From the NCBI RefSeq assembly GCF_035982055.1, contig NZ_CP108427.1, positions 62,001-126,000 of the forward strand: DNA of 64,000 nt, in the 5' to 3' direction. This document shows positions 1-7,526 of the stretch, in pieces (the first letter of the stretch is position 1; every line of letters begins with the position of its first letter). Source of the DNA: Streptomyces sp. NBC_01288 (GTDB taxonomy: Bacteria > Actinomycetota > Actinomycetes > Streptomycetales > Streptomycetaceae). A model generated the notes under the pieces. The model did no database searches and was not told the DNA's origin. It worked only from the letters and a program-made list of their open reading frames with translations. A program made the position numbers and the translations under genes.

Positions 1-1
1 C

Positions 2-433
2 GACGAGCGAGAAGCGCAGACCACCGCCTTCCTCCGCGTACGCGTCGGCCAGGAAGAGGCTCACTACGGCGGCAATCTCGTCGACGGTGCGCGCATCTTG
101 CGCCTGTTCGGCGACCTCGTCACCGAGATCACCGTCCGCACGGACGGCGACGAAGGACTGCTGGCCCAGTACAGCGACATCCGCTTCACCGCGCCCGTGA
201 GGCCTGGCGACTACATCGAGGCGCGCGCACGGCTGGTGCGCCAGACTCGGCTGCGCCGCGTGGTCGAGCTGGAGGCGCACAAGGTCATCCGCGCCAGCCC
301 CGAAGAGGCCGACAGCGCCGGCGAGGTCCTCGACGAGCCTCAACTCGTGTGCGCTGCGACCGCCACCACTGTTGTTCCCCACCGCCGGGCGCACACGGCG
401 ACCGCCCGCACCCTCACGGCCGAGGAGGCTTGA
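2..433 (+). CDS. beta-aminoacyl-thioester ammonia-lyase-like hotdog protein (5' end outside window)
   Basis: The frame is open from base 2 to a TGA at 431-433, giving 143 visible residues, so only a short N-terminus can be missing. The visible block AHYGGNLVDGARILRLFGD, then TDGDEGL, RPGDYIEA and LEAHKVIR near the middle, matches by memory the small hotdog enzymes 3-aminobutyryl-CoA / beta-alanyl-CoA ammonia-lyase. Those eliminate ammonia from, or add it to, a beta-aminoacyl or enoyl thioester. The stop overlaps the ATG of the next gene, an acyl-AMP ligase (TGATG), so the two are probably co-translated. Inference: it acts on an acyl group held by the carrier protein two genes downstream, forming an enoyl thioester or adding an amine to one. 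A generic thioesterase or dehydratase of the same fold is the main alternative. Confidence 0.75.
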   Translation, partial: DEREAQTTAFLRVRVGQEEAHYGGNLVDGARILRLFGDLVTEITVRTDGDEGLLAQYSDIRFTAPVRPGDYIEARARLVRQTRLRRVVELEAHKVIRASPEEADSAGEVLDEPQLVCAATATTVVPHRRAHTATARTLTAEEA

Positions 434-1983
434 TGCCCCGCACTCCGCAGCTCCTGCACGAGATACTGGACCGGGCCGCCGACCGCGATCCGGAGTCGGC
501 CGCACTGAGCTCACGCGATCGCGGCCTCACCTACCGGGAACTCGCCACCGCCACCACCGCCATGGCCGCCCGCCTGCGGCGCGAGGGCCTGCGGCGCGGC
601 GACCGGATCATTGTCACCGCCTCCGACGGCATCGGCATCGCCATCCTGGTCTACGCCGCCTCGCGCGTCGGCGCCGTCTTCAGCGTGCTCCACGAGCAAG
701 TACGCGGCGGGCCGCTGGAACACGTCCTGCGCGACTGCGAGCCCGCGCTGCTGGTCTCCGACGACCTCGACGCCGGACGGACCGCTGCCGAGCACGGCGT
801 CCGCTCCCTCGTGCTCGACGAGCTCGTGCGCACGGCACTCGACGCGGCCACTGCCGAGCCTGCTGCCCCCGCCGGCCCGAACGCCCCAGGCGTGGACCCC
901 GTCAGCCTGATCTACACCTCGGGCACCACCTCCCTGCCCAAGGCCGTGGTCAGCACCCACCAGCAGGTGCTATTCGCGGCCATCGCGATCCAGGAGTGCC
1001 TGGAGTACCGCAGCGACGACGTCGTCTACTGCCCGCTCCCGCTCTCCTTCGACTACGGCCTCTACCAGGTCTACCTCGCGGCCCTCAGTGGCGCCCGACT
1101 CCACTTGGCCACGGTCGCCGAGGTCGGCCCCCCGCTGCTGCGCAGCCTGGAGGAGGCGGGCGCCACCGTCCTGCCCTCCATGCCTTCCGTCTCGGACCGA
1201 CTCGCCTGGCTGCTCAGCCGCAGCAGCGGGGGGCCGAGCCGCCTACGCCTGCTCACCAACACTGGTGCGGCGCTCTCCGAGCCCACCATGACCGCGCTGC
1301 GCGCCGCCCTGCCCCACCTGCGAATCCAGGTGATGTACGGCCTCACCGAGTGCAAGCGCACGGCGATCATGCCCCCCGATGGGGACCTGGACCACCCGGG
1401 CTCCTGCGGGCTGCCGCTGCCAGGCACCGAGGTCTTCATCGTCGACGACGACGGAGACCGGCTGCCCGCGGGAGAGATCGGCCAGATCGTCGTCCGCGGA
1501 CCCAACGTCATGGCCGGGTACTGGCGCCGCCCCGAGCTGACCGACGAGCGCTTCCCGCGCACGGAGAGGCTGTTCCCCGAGCTGCACACCGGCGACTATG
1601 GCTGGCAGGACAAGGACGGCTACCTCTACTTCTCCGGCCGCAGGGACGACCTCTACAAGGAGCGCGGGTTCCGCCTCAGCACCACCGAGGTCGAGGCCGC
1701 CGCGACCCGGGTCGACGGAGTGACCTCTGCCGCCGTACTGCCTCCCGAGGGCAAGCGGACCGCGCTCCTCGCCGTCGTCGCGGACCTCACCGCCGACCAG
1801 GTGAGAGAGGGCATGCGGGACCACATCGAACCCTTCAAGATCCCGCGCCGCTGCGTCCGCCTCGACGCCCTGCCCACCAACGGCAACGGCAAGGTCGACC
1901 GCAAGAAGCTGGCCGCCCTGATCGAACAGGACCCGCCCGCCTCGGTCACCACAGAGGCCCTCCAAGCGCGCCTGGCCCACTGA
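433..1983 (+). CDS. acyl/amino-acid adenylate-forming ligase
   Basis: A 516-residue member of the ANL superfamily, which activates a carboxylic acid as the acyl-AMP and passes it to a thiol. Visible motifs are the ATP-binding loop YTSGTTSLPK near residue 160 (the usual Gly after TSGTT is Ser), YGLTEC near 302, HTGDYG near 385, SGRRDDLYKERGFR in the hinge region, and the C-terminal NGNGKVDRKKL carrying the catalytic lysine near 487. The start at 433 is chosen because GAGGAGG lies at 422-428 and the ATG overlaps the preceding stop; an upstream in-frame start at 349 would overlap the lyase gene by 85 bp. A separate carrier protein gene follows 67 bp downstream, so acyl-ACP rather than acyl-CoA is the likely product. 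The substrate cannot be read from sequence; the adjacent lyase hints at a short beta-amino or unsaturated acid. Confidence 0.88.
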   Translation: MPRTPQLLHEILDRAADRDPESAALSSRDRGLTYRELATATTAMAARLRREGLRRGDRIIVTASDGIGIAILVYAASRVGAVFSVLHEQVRGGPLEHVLRDCEPALLVSDDLDAGRTAAEHGVRSLVLDELVRTALDAATAEPAAPAGPNAPGVDPVSLIYTSGTTSLPKAVVSTHQQVLFAAIAIQECLEYRSDDVVYCPLPLSFDYGLYQVYLAALSGARLHLATVAEVGPPLLRSLEEAGATVLPSMPSVSDRLAWLLSRSSGGPSRLRLLTNTGAALSEPTMTALRAALPHLRIQVMYGLTECKRTAIMPPDGDLDHPGSCGLPLPGTEVFIVDDDGDRLPAGEIGQIVVRGPNVMAGYWRRPELTDERFPRTERLFPELHTGDYGWQDKDGYLYFSGRRDDLYKERGFRLSTTEVEAAATRVDGVTSAAVLPPEGKRTALLAVVADLTADQVREGMRDHIEPFKIPRRCVRLDALPTNGNGKVDRKKLAALIEQDPPASVTTEALQARLAH

Positions 1984-2050
1984 CCCCCGCACGCCCCACC
2001 AGAGCAACGCCCGAGAACGACAACCACCCGACACACGTGAGGAACTGACC

Positions 2051-2314
2051 ATGGACCGCCAGCACGTCGTCACCGCCCTCGAGAGCGCCCTCACCGACGT
2101 CCTGGAGCGCCCCGTCACCGGTCTCACCGGCGACGTGAAGCTCTTCGCCGACCTGCACCTGGACTCCACCACCATGCTCGAGATGCTCATGTTCCTTGAG
2201 GACTCCATCGGCCTGGTCGTCGACCCGGAGGAGCTGGACGCGGACGACTTCGTCTCCGTGGACACCTTCACCGACTTCGTCCTCGCCACACAGGGCGAGC
2301 AGGTCGCGGCATGA
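2051..2314 (+). CDS. stand-alone acyl carrier protein
   Basis: An 87-residue acidic helical protein with the phosphopantetheine attachment motif LHLDSTTMLEML; Ser39 is the expected site. Length and motif fit a discrete ACP/PCP of a secondary metabolic pathway rather than the primary fatty-acid ACP, whose usual motif is DSLD. It starts at ATG 2051 after a GAGG-type ribosome binding site, and its last codons overlap the start of the transaminase gene (ATGA at 2311-2314), so expression is coupled. It probably carries the acyl group loaded by the upstream ligase and processed by the hotdog lyase. The acceptor enzyme is inferred to be the EctA-like acyltransferase downstream. Confidence 0.9.
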   Translation: MDRQHVVTALESALTDVLERPVTGLTGDVKLFADLHLDSTTMLEMLMFLEDSIGLVVDPEELDADDFVSVDTFTDFVLATQGEQVAA

Positions 2315-3573
2315 CGCTCACCCAGCCCGACCTCAGCGTCTTCACGAGCCTGGAGTCCGAGGTACGCAGCTACTGCCGCAGTTGGCCCACGGTGTTCAAC
2401 CGCGCGCACGGTAGCCGGATGTACGACGAGGACGGGCACGAGTACCTCGACTTCTTCGCCGGGGCCGGTTCTCTCAACTACGGCCACAACAATCCCGTGC
2501 TCAAGCGCACCCTGCTCGACTACCTGGAGCACGACGGCGTCACCCACGGCCTGGACATGTCCACCACGGCCAAGCGCACGTTCCTCGAGTACTTCCAGAA
2601 CACGGTGCTGCGCCCGCGGGACCTGCCCTACAAGGTCATGTTCCCGGGCCCGACCGGCACCAACGCCGTCGAGGCCGCCCTCAAGCTGGCACGCAAGGTC
2701 AAGGGCCGCGAGTCGATCGTGTCGTTCACGAACGCCTTCCACGGCATGTCGCTCGGCTCGCTCGCCGTGACCGGCAACGCCTTCAAGCGGGCCGGCGCCG
2801 GCATCCCGCTGGTACACGGCACCCCCATGCCGTTCGACAACTACCTCGACGGCAGGACCCCGGACTTCATCTGGTTCGAGCGGCTCCTGGAGGACCAGGG
2901 TTCGGGCCTGAACCAGCCGGCCGCCGTCATCGTCGAGACGGTCCAGGGCGAGGGCGGCATCAACGTCGCCCGCGCCGAGTGGCTGCACGCCCTCGCCCAG
3001 CTCTGCCGCCGGCACGACATGCTGCTCATCGTCGACGACATCCAGATGGGCTGCGGCCGCACCGGCGCCTTCTTCTCCTTCGAGGAGTCGGGCATCACGC
3101 CGGACATCGTCACCGTCTCCAAGTCCATCAGCGGCTACGGACTGCCCATGTCGCTCTGCCTGTTCCGAGCGGAGCTCGACGTGTGGGAGCCGGGCGAGCA
3201 CAACGGCACCTTCCGCGGCAACAACCCGGCCTTCGTCACCGCGACCGCCGCCCTCAACACCTACTGGAGCGACGACACGCTGGAGCGGCAGACCCGGGCG
3301 CACGCCCAGACCATCGAGGCCACGCTCCACGACACCGCCGCACACCACAGCGGATCGGCCTACCGCGGCCGTGGGATGGCCTGGGGCCTGGAGCTCGCCG
3401 ACCCTCGGCACGCTGGGCGTGCCGCACGCCGCGCCTTCGAACTCGGGCTCCTCGTGGAGACCTCCGGGGCCCACGACGAGGTCTTGAAGCTGCTGCCCCC
3501 GCTCACCATCACCACCGATGACCTCGACGAGGGACTGCGCACCGTGCAGCGCGCGGTCTACGAAACGGCGTGA
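2311..3573 (+). CDS. ectB: EctB-like diaminobutyrate--2-oxoglutarate aminotransferase
   Basis: A 420-residue class III PLP-dependent aminotransferase, the length typical of EctB. EctB makes L-2,4-diaminobutyrate from aspartate semialdehyde using glutamate. Visible family features are DFFAGAGSLNYGHNNP near residue 50, PGPTGTNAVEAALKLARK, FTNAFHGMSLGSLAVTGN, the cofactor-binding IVDDIQMGCGRTG near 240 and the PLP lysine in TVSKSISGYGLPM near 271. It overlaps the carrier gene by 4 bp. The EctA-like gene follows after 52 bp. Nothing departs obviously from canonical EctB, so its product is most likely diaminobutyrate, the building block shared by ectoine and this pathway. Confidence 0.92.
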   Translation: MTLTQPDLSVFTSLESEVRSYCRSWPTVFNRAHGSRMYDEDGHEYLDFFAGAGSLNYGHNNPVLKRTLLDYLEHDGVTHGLDMSTTAKRTFLEYFQNTVLRPRDLPYKVMFPGPTGTNAVEAALKLARKVKGRESIVSFTNAFHGMSLGSLAVTGNAFKRAGAGIPLVHGTPMPFDNYLDGRTPDFIWFERLLEDQGSGLNQPAAVIVETVQGEGGINVARAEWLHALAQLCRRHDMLLIVDDIQMGCGRTGAFFSFEESGITPDIVTVSKSISGYGLPMSLCLFRAELDVWEPGEHNGTFRGNNPAFVTATAALNTYWSDDTLERQTRAHAQTIEATLHDTAAHHSGSAYRGRGMAWGLELADPRHAGRAARRAFELGLLVETSGAHDEVLKLLPPLTITTDDLDEGLRTVQRAVYETA

Positions 3574-3625
3574 CCGAGCCCGCCACCGACATGAGAGACA
3601 CACGAAAGAAAGGCCCCGACCCGAC

Positions 3626-4171
3626 ATGACGATCACCATGCCCACTGCAGCCTCCACGGAGCCGAACACTGCCGAGAAGAAGCGGGCCGTCTTCCGCGCA
3701 CCGGTCCCTCAGGACGGACCCGCCGTGTGGAAGATGGTCGAGGACACTCCCGGCCTGGACTCCAACAGCCTCTACTACTACTCGCTATGGTTCCGGGACT
3801 TCGCCGACGGCTCGCTGGTCGCGACGGTGGACGACGAACTCGTCGGCTTCCTCACGGGCTACCGCCGCCCCGAGGAGCCCGAGACCTACTTCGTGTGGCA
3901 GACCGCCGTCAACCCGCGCCACGGCATCCCGTTCCTCGGCGTCAAGCTCTTCCAGGAGGCGGCCGACCAGCAGGTTGCCAACGGCGCCCGGTACGTCGAG
4001 GCTACTGTCTCCGCCGAGAACAAGGCGATCATCATGGTGCTGAAGCAGTACGCGAAGAAGCACTCGGCCCCCGTCGAGACCCGCGTGCTCTTCCCCAGCT
4101 CCCTCTTCGCCGACATCGAGGGCCACCACGACGAGGTCCTGTACCGCATCGGCCCGCTGACCGCCGGCTGA
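3626..4171 (+). CDS. ectA: EctA-like diaminobutyrate N-acyltransferase (divergent)
   Basis: A 181-residue GNAT-fold protein resembling diaminobutyrate acetyltransferase, which acetylates the gamma-amine of diaminobutyrate. Conserved-looking parts include GLDSNSLYYYSLWF, DDELVGFLTGYRRP, FVWQTAVNP, ARYVEATVSAENKA and LFPSSLF. The acetyl-CoA pyrophosphate loop, normally of the form RGQGLG in EctA, reads NPRHGIPFLGVKLF here, so the Q/RxxGxG/A pattern is degraded. The start at 3626 follows AAGAAAGG; an earlier in-frame ATG at 3518 would overlap the transaminase. Inference: with a ligase, lyase and carrier upstream, the donor may be an acyl-ACP other than acetyl-CoA. Ordinary acetyl transfer remains possible. 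Confidence 0.85.
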   Translation: MTITMPTAASTEPNTAEKKRAVFRAPVPQDGPAVWKMVEDTPGLDSNSLYYYSLWFRDFADGSLVATVDDELVGFLTGYRRPEEPETYFVWQTAVNPRHGIPFLGVKLFQEAADQQVANGARYVEATVSAENKAIIMVLKQYAKKHSAPVETRVLFPSSLFADIEGHHDEVLYRIGPLTAG

Positions 4172-4231
4172 ACCGGGCCGCCCGTCACTGGTTCGAGCAG
4201 CACCGCATCCGACGACTGGGAGCCGACCGCC

Positions 4232-5437
4232 ATGGCCACGCAACCCACGACACTGCACCTCGACATCAGCAACGCCTACTTCCGCATGGACTCCGAGGAG
4301 GTGCGGAAGACACGAGACGCCCACTGGTACGCACGTACGAATTGGGGCATCGCCGTCCTGCGCTACGAGGACAGCAGCGCCCTCCTGAAGAGCCCCCTGT
4401 TGACGCAAGGATCGGCCAAGTGGCCCGCCCAGCACGGGGTCGTCGAAGGACACTTCGACGAGTGGTGGCAGAAGACCCTGCTGGTGCTGGAGGGCGGCGA
4501 GCACAACAGGATTCGCCGCCTGGTGAACCCCGCCTTCTCGCCTCGCCGGATAGCGCCCTTGCACGCGAAGTTCCAGGATCTGGCGGACGGCCTGGTGGAC
4601 GAGTGGATCGAGGACGGGCGCACCGAGTTCGCGAGCCGGTTCGCCGCACCGTACGCGACCAGGATTCTGTGCGTGTTGCTGGGCATCGACGAGAACGACT
4701 GGAAGAAGATCCACGAACTCGCCTCTACGATCGGCCTCGGCCTCGGCATCACCATCCAGGAGAACATCGCCCGGATCGACCAGGCCATCGTCGAGCTAAC
4801 CGCGTACGCCGAGTCCCTGGTCCGCAGCCGCAGGGAGTCCCCCAAGGGCGACATCCTGAGCACTCTCGTGGATGCGAGGGACGAGGACGCGGGCAAGCTT
4901 TCCGACAAGGAGCTCATCAACCTCATCATCCTGTTGATCTTCGCGGGCATCGACACGACCCGGAACCAACTGGCCCTGAGCGTCGAGGCGTTCTCCAAGC
5001 AGCCCGACCAGTGGGAGAAGCTGGCATCGGATCCCGAGCGCTACTCCGCCGCGGCGGTCGAGGAGGCGCTGCGCGTCAACCCGATCGGCCGCTGGATCTC
5101 GCGCGAAGCGGCGGAGACGTTCCAGTACAAGGAGCGCACGATCGAGAAGGGGACCACGCTCCATCTCTTCACCATGACGTCGGCCACCGACCCGGCCGCG
5201 TTCGACGACCCCGACCGCATCGACCTCGACGCCGAGCGCTCCCCGCACTTCGCGTTCGGCGGCGGACTGCACCACTGCCTTGGGCACTTCGTCGCCCGTG
5301 CGGACATCGGCGTGGCCCTCTCGACGCTGGCCACGCGACTGACCGACCTGCGTGTAGGGGAGGACGCCGAGTGGCTGCCCGACTCCGGCAACACGGGGGC
5401 GGTTGTGCTGCCCATCACGTTCACCTCGCGTTCCTAA
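4232..5437 (+). CDS. cytochrome P450
   Basis: A 401-residue soluble bacterial P450. The I-helix oxygen-activation motif is FAGIDTTRNQ near residue 236, the K-helix ExxR is in EEALRVNP, and the haem loop FAFGGGLHHCLGHF near 340-352 has the axial cysteine in the standard position. The gene lies 60 bp after the EctA-like gene and 25 bp before a ferredoxin, then a ferredoxin reductase, so the complete electron supply is in the same operon. Canonical ectoine loci instead use the non-haem dioxygenase EctD for 5-hydroxylation, which is absent from the visible part. Role inferred: oxidation of the ectoine-like product or of the carrier-bound acyl chain. Confidence 0.95.
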   Translation: MATQPTTLHLDISNAYFRMDSEEVRKTRDAHWYARTNWGIAVLRYEDSSALLKSPLLTQGSAKWPAQHGVVEGHFDEWWQKTLLVLEGGEHNRIRRLVNPAFSPRRIAPLHAKFQDLADGLVDEWIEDGRTEFASRFAAPYATRILCVLLGIDENDWKKIHELASTIGLGLGITIQENIARIDQAIVELTAYAESLVRSRRESPKGDILSTLVDARDEDAGKLSDKELINLIILLIFAGIDTTRNQLALSVEAFSKQPDQWEKLASDPERYSAAAVEEALRVNPIGRWISREAAETFQYKERTIEKGTTLHLFTMTSATDPAAFDDPDRIDLDAERSPHFAFGGGLHHCLGHFVARADIGVALSTLATRLTDLRVGEDAEWLPDSGNTGAVVLPITFTSRS

Positions 5438-5462
5438 ACCGCGCTTCCGATCGGAGGAGACC

Positions 5463-5660
5463 ATGAAGATCACCGTTGACGAGGTCAAGTGCCAGAGCCA
5501 CGGCCTGTGCGCCATCTCGGCGCCGGATCACTTCGAGCTCGACGCCGACGGGAAGCTGGCGTACCAGGAGACGTTCGACGAGGAACACCTCGACGCGATC
5601 GAGGACGCCATCGACTCGTGCCCCTTGCAGGCGATCATCATGGACCGTGACGCCCCATGA
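5463..5660 (+). CDS. [3Fe-4S]-type ferredoxin
   Basis: A 65-residue ferredoxin of the kind paired with actinobacterial P450s. Cluster ligands are Cys10 and Cys16 (KCQSHGLC) and Cys53 (DSCPLQAI). The position that would hold a fourth cysteine in a 4Fe-4S protein is His13, as in many 3Fe-4S P450 partners. The start at 5463 has GGAGGAG just upstream. Its end overlaps the reductase start by ATGA (5657-5660). It should shuttle electrons from the downstream FAD reductase to the upstream P450. Confidence 0.95.
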   Translation: MKITVDEVKCQSHGLCAISAPDHFELDADGKLAYQETFDEEHLDAIEDAIDSCPLQAIIMDRDAP

Positions 5661-6898
5661 CTGGCGCAGCGCCGCGCATCGGCATCGTCGGCTCCGGCAT
5701 AGCCGGCCTGCGGGCGGCCCAGTCGGTCCTCACTTGCGAAACCGGCGCCAGGATTACCGTCTTCGGGGACGAGGCCCACCGCACGTACAACCGGCCGGGA
5801 CTCACGAAGAAGCGGTACCCGCCGTCGGCCGACCTCAGGGCGGCCATCACCGAGGACCTGAGGGTCAAGGGGGCCGAGACCAGCGCGCTCGACTGGCACC
5901 TCGGCACCCGCGTCGAGGCGGCGAACCTGCACAGCAGGGTCCTGCACCTGAGCACCGGCGGAACGTTCGCCTACGACGGCCTGGTAGTCGCCTCGGGAGT
6001 ACGCCCGCGGACCGCCGCCCGTGACGACGAGGAGTGCGCCTCGCACGCGCACAGGACGCTGCGCGGCCTGGACGACGCGCACTCCATCCACCAGGAGCTC
6101 CATAGGAGGGAGGTGGTGACGATCGCGGGCGCCGGGTTCGTCGCGTGCGAACTGGCCTCGTTGGCCCAGGAGTACGGCTGCGACGTGGTCATGCTCGAAG
6201 CGATGAGGAACGGGCCCTTCGAGAACATCCTGGGCGAGGACGTCGCGCGAGCGCTCGGACGCTGGGTCACCGCGAACGGCGTCACTCTGCGGACAGGCGA
6301 GGCGGCGAAGGAGCTCCTCTGCGACCGCTCGGGAACGCGCTCCGGAGGCGGACACTCGGCGTCCCCTCCCGGGGCGGCGTCCGAACGACCGCTCTTCATC
6401 GAGGCCATCGGCAGCGTTCCCAACGTGGAATGGCTGGACGGGAACGGCCTGGACCTGTCTGACGGGGTACGGGTCGACGAGTATATGCGCGTACTGGGGT
6501 GCGATGGCGTTTTCGCAGCCGGCGACATCGCCCGCTATCCCGACCCGTGGGGCACGCAAAAGCTAGCCCGCATGGAATTCTGGAAAAATGCGATCGACAC
6601 CGGCAATATCGCCGGGAAGGCACTAGCGTCGTCTATGGGATACGGATCGAAGATGACCCGGATCGCGTACTTCCCCAGCATGGCTACCGAAGTATTCGGA
6701 CTTCGCATCCAGATCGCGGGAAACCCCAGGAACGCGGACTCCATGGAGATCGTCCGCGGCGACCTCGAACGCCCCGGTGACGGAGTCCTCGTCACGTACC
6801 TACGGGAGAGCACTATCGTCGGTGCGGCCTACCTGGACAAAGGGGCCCAGTTCAACCGCCTCTACATCGAGCTCCTGAAGTCGCTGAGAACACGCTAG
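5657..6898 (+). CDS. FAD-dependent ferredoxin reductase
   Basis: A 413-residue pyridine nucleotide-disulphide-type oxidoreductase without a redox disulphide, as in ferredoxin reductases of three-component P450 systems. The FAD-binding GSGIAG is at residues 9-14, the NAD(P)H-binding GAGFVACE is near 160, and the FAD-contact motif FAAGDIAR is near 287. It overlaps the ferredoxin gene by 4 bp. A run of less G+C-rich codons around 6530-6740 is noticeable against the neighbours but does not break the frame. It probably reduces the adjacent ferredoxin with NAD(P)H. Confidence 0.92.
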   Translation: MTGAAPRIGIVGSGIAGLRAAQSVLTCETGARITVFGDEAHRTYNRPGLTKKRYPPSADLRAAITEDLRVKGAETSALDWHLGTRVEAANLHSRVLHLSTGGTFAYDGLVVASGVRPRTAARDDEECASHAHRTLRGLDDAHSIHQELHRREVVTIAGAGFVACELASLAQEYGCDVVMLEAMRNGPFENILGEDVARALGRWVTANGVTLRTGEAAKELLCDRSGTRSGGGHSASPPGAASERPLFIEAIGSVPNVEWLDGNGLDLSDGVRVDEYMRVLGCDGVFAAGDIARYPDPWGTQKLARMEFWKNAIDTGNIAGKALASSMGYGSKMTRIAYFPSMATEVFGLRIQIAGNPRNADSMEIVRGDLERPGDGVLVTYLRESTIVGAAYLDKGAQFNRLYIELLKSLRTR

Positions 6899-6961
6899 CC
6901 CTACCGACCTCACCTCATTTGTCATAGCGCCAAGAATTCGAGAACGATCAGGAGGAATATC

Positions 6962-7372
6962 ATGCAGGTTCGCAGGATTTCGGAGATCGAAGGTACTGAC
7001 CGCGATGTCACGGCGGCGAGCGGCGCATGGCGCAGCAAGCGCATCCTGCTGGCTTCGGATGGATTCGGGTACTCGGTTTCCGAGACCGTCGTGTACGCCG
7101 GAACCGAGACCGACATCTGCTACGCGAACCACGTGGAAGCCGTCTTCTGCATCTCCGGGAAGATGATTCTGGTCGACCGCGACGAGAACGAGGAACACCT
7201 CATCACGCCCGGCACCCTCCACATCCTGGACGACGCCGACAACCACACGATCAAGCCGATCGAGGACAGCACGTTCCTGTGCATCTTCACCCCGGCCCTC
7301 ACCGGCCGTGAGGACCACGACGAGAACGGAATCTATCCGCTGCTGACGGACGAGGTGGTGGAAGCCAAATAG
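6962..7372 (+). CDS. ectC: EctC-like ectoine synthase (divergent metal site)
   Basis: A 136-residue cupin resembling ectoine synthase, which cyclises N-gamma-acetyl-diaminobutyrate to ectoine with loss of water. Family features are AGTETDICYANHVEAVFCI, TPGTLHILDDADNH and ALTGREDHDENGIYPLL. From memory, the iron ligands of characterised EctC are Glu57, Tyr85 and His93. Shifted by two residues, these become Glu59, His87 and His95 here, so the tyrosine ligand is replaced by histidine. The usual FNPPLTG is FTPALTG. The ribosome binding site AGGAGG lies 6 bp upstream of the ATG. It is the last gene before the hairpin at 7401-7430. Likely an EctC relative acting on a differently acylated substrate. 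Confidence 0.88.
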   Translation: MQVRRISEIEGTDRDVTAASGAWRSKRILLASDGFGYSVSETVVYAGTETDICYANHVEAVFCISGKMILVDRDENEEHLITPGTLHILDDADNHTIKPIEDSTFLCIFTPALTGREDHDENGIYPLLTDEVVEAK

Positions 7373-7400
7373 GCCGCGCCGCGACACCCGCGCATCCCTG

Positions 7401-7430
7401 GAGTCCCTGCCAGGCCACTGGCGGGGACTC
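7401..7430 (+). terminator. hairpin terminator after the ectoine-type operon
   Basis: GAGTCCCTGCCA (7401-7412) pairs with TGGCGGGGACTC (7419-7430) over 12 positions, with one G-T wobble and a 6-nt loop. It lies 29 bp after the EctC-like stop, so the main operon probably ends here. There is no U-tract, as is common for actinomycete terminators. Confidence 0.65.
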
Positions 7431-7526
7431 GGCGTCACCGCGTCCGGGACGGTCCCGGCGGCGGGTTGCCCCAGGACGGGCCGGGTAGGTGCGCACGATC
7501 ATGAATCTGCCAGAAAGGAACCCACC

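Noticed and set aside
1..7430. Isonitrile-lipopeptide cluster
   Set aside because: The ligase-carrier-lyase set recalled it, but there is no iron-dependent isonitrile synthase or NRPS, and the hotdog protein looks like the ammonia-lyase family instead.
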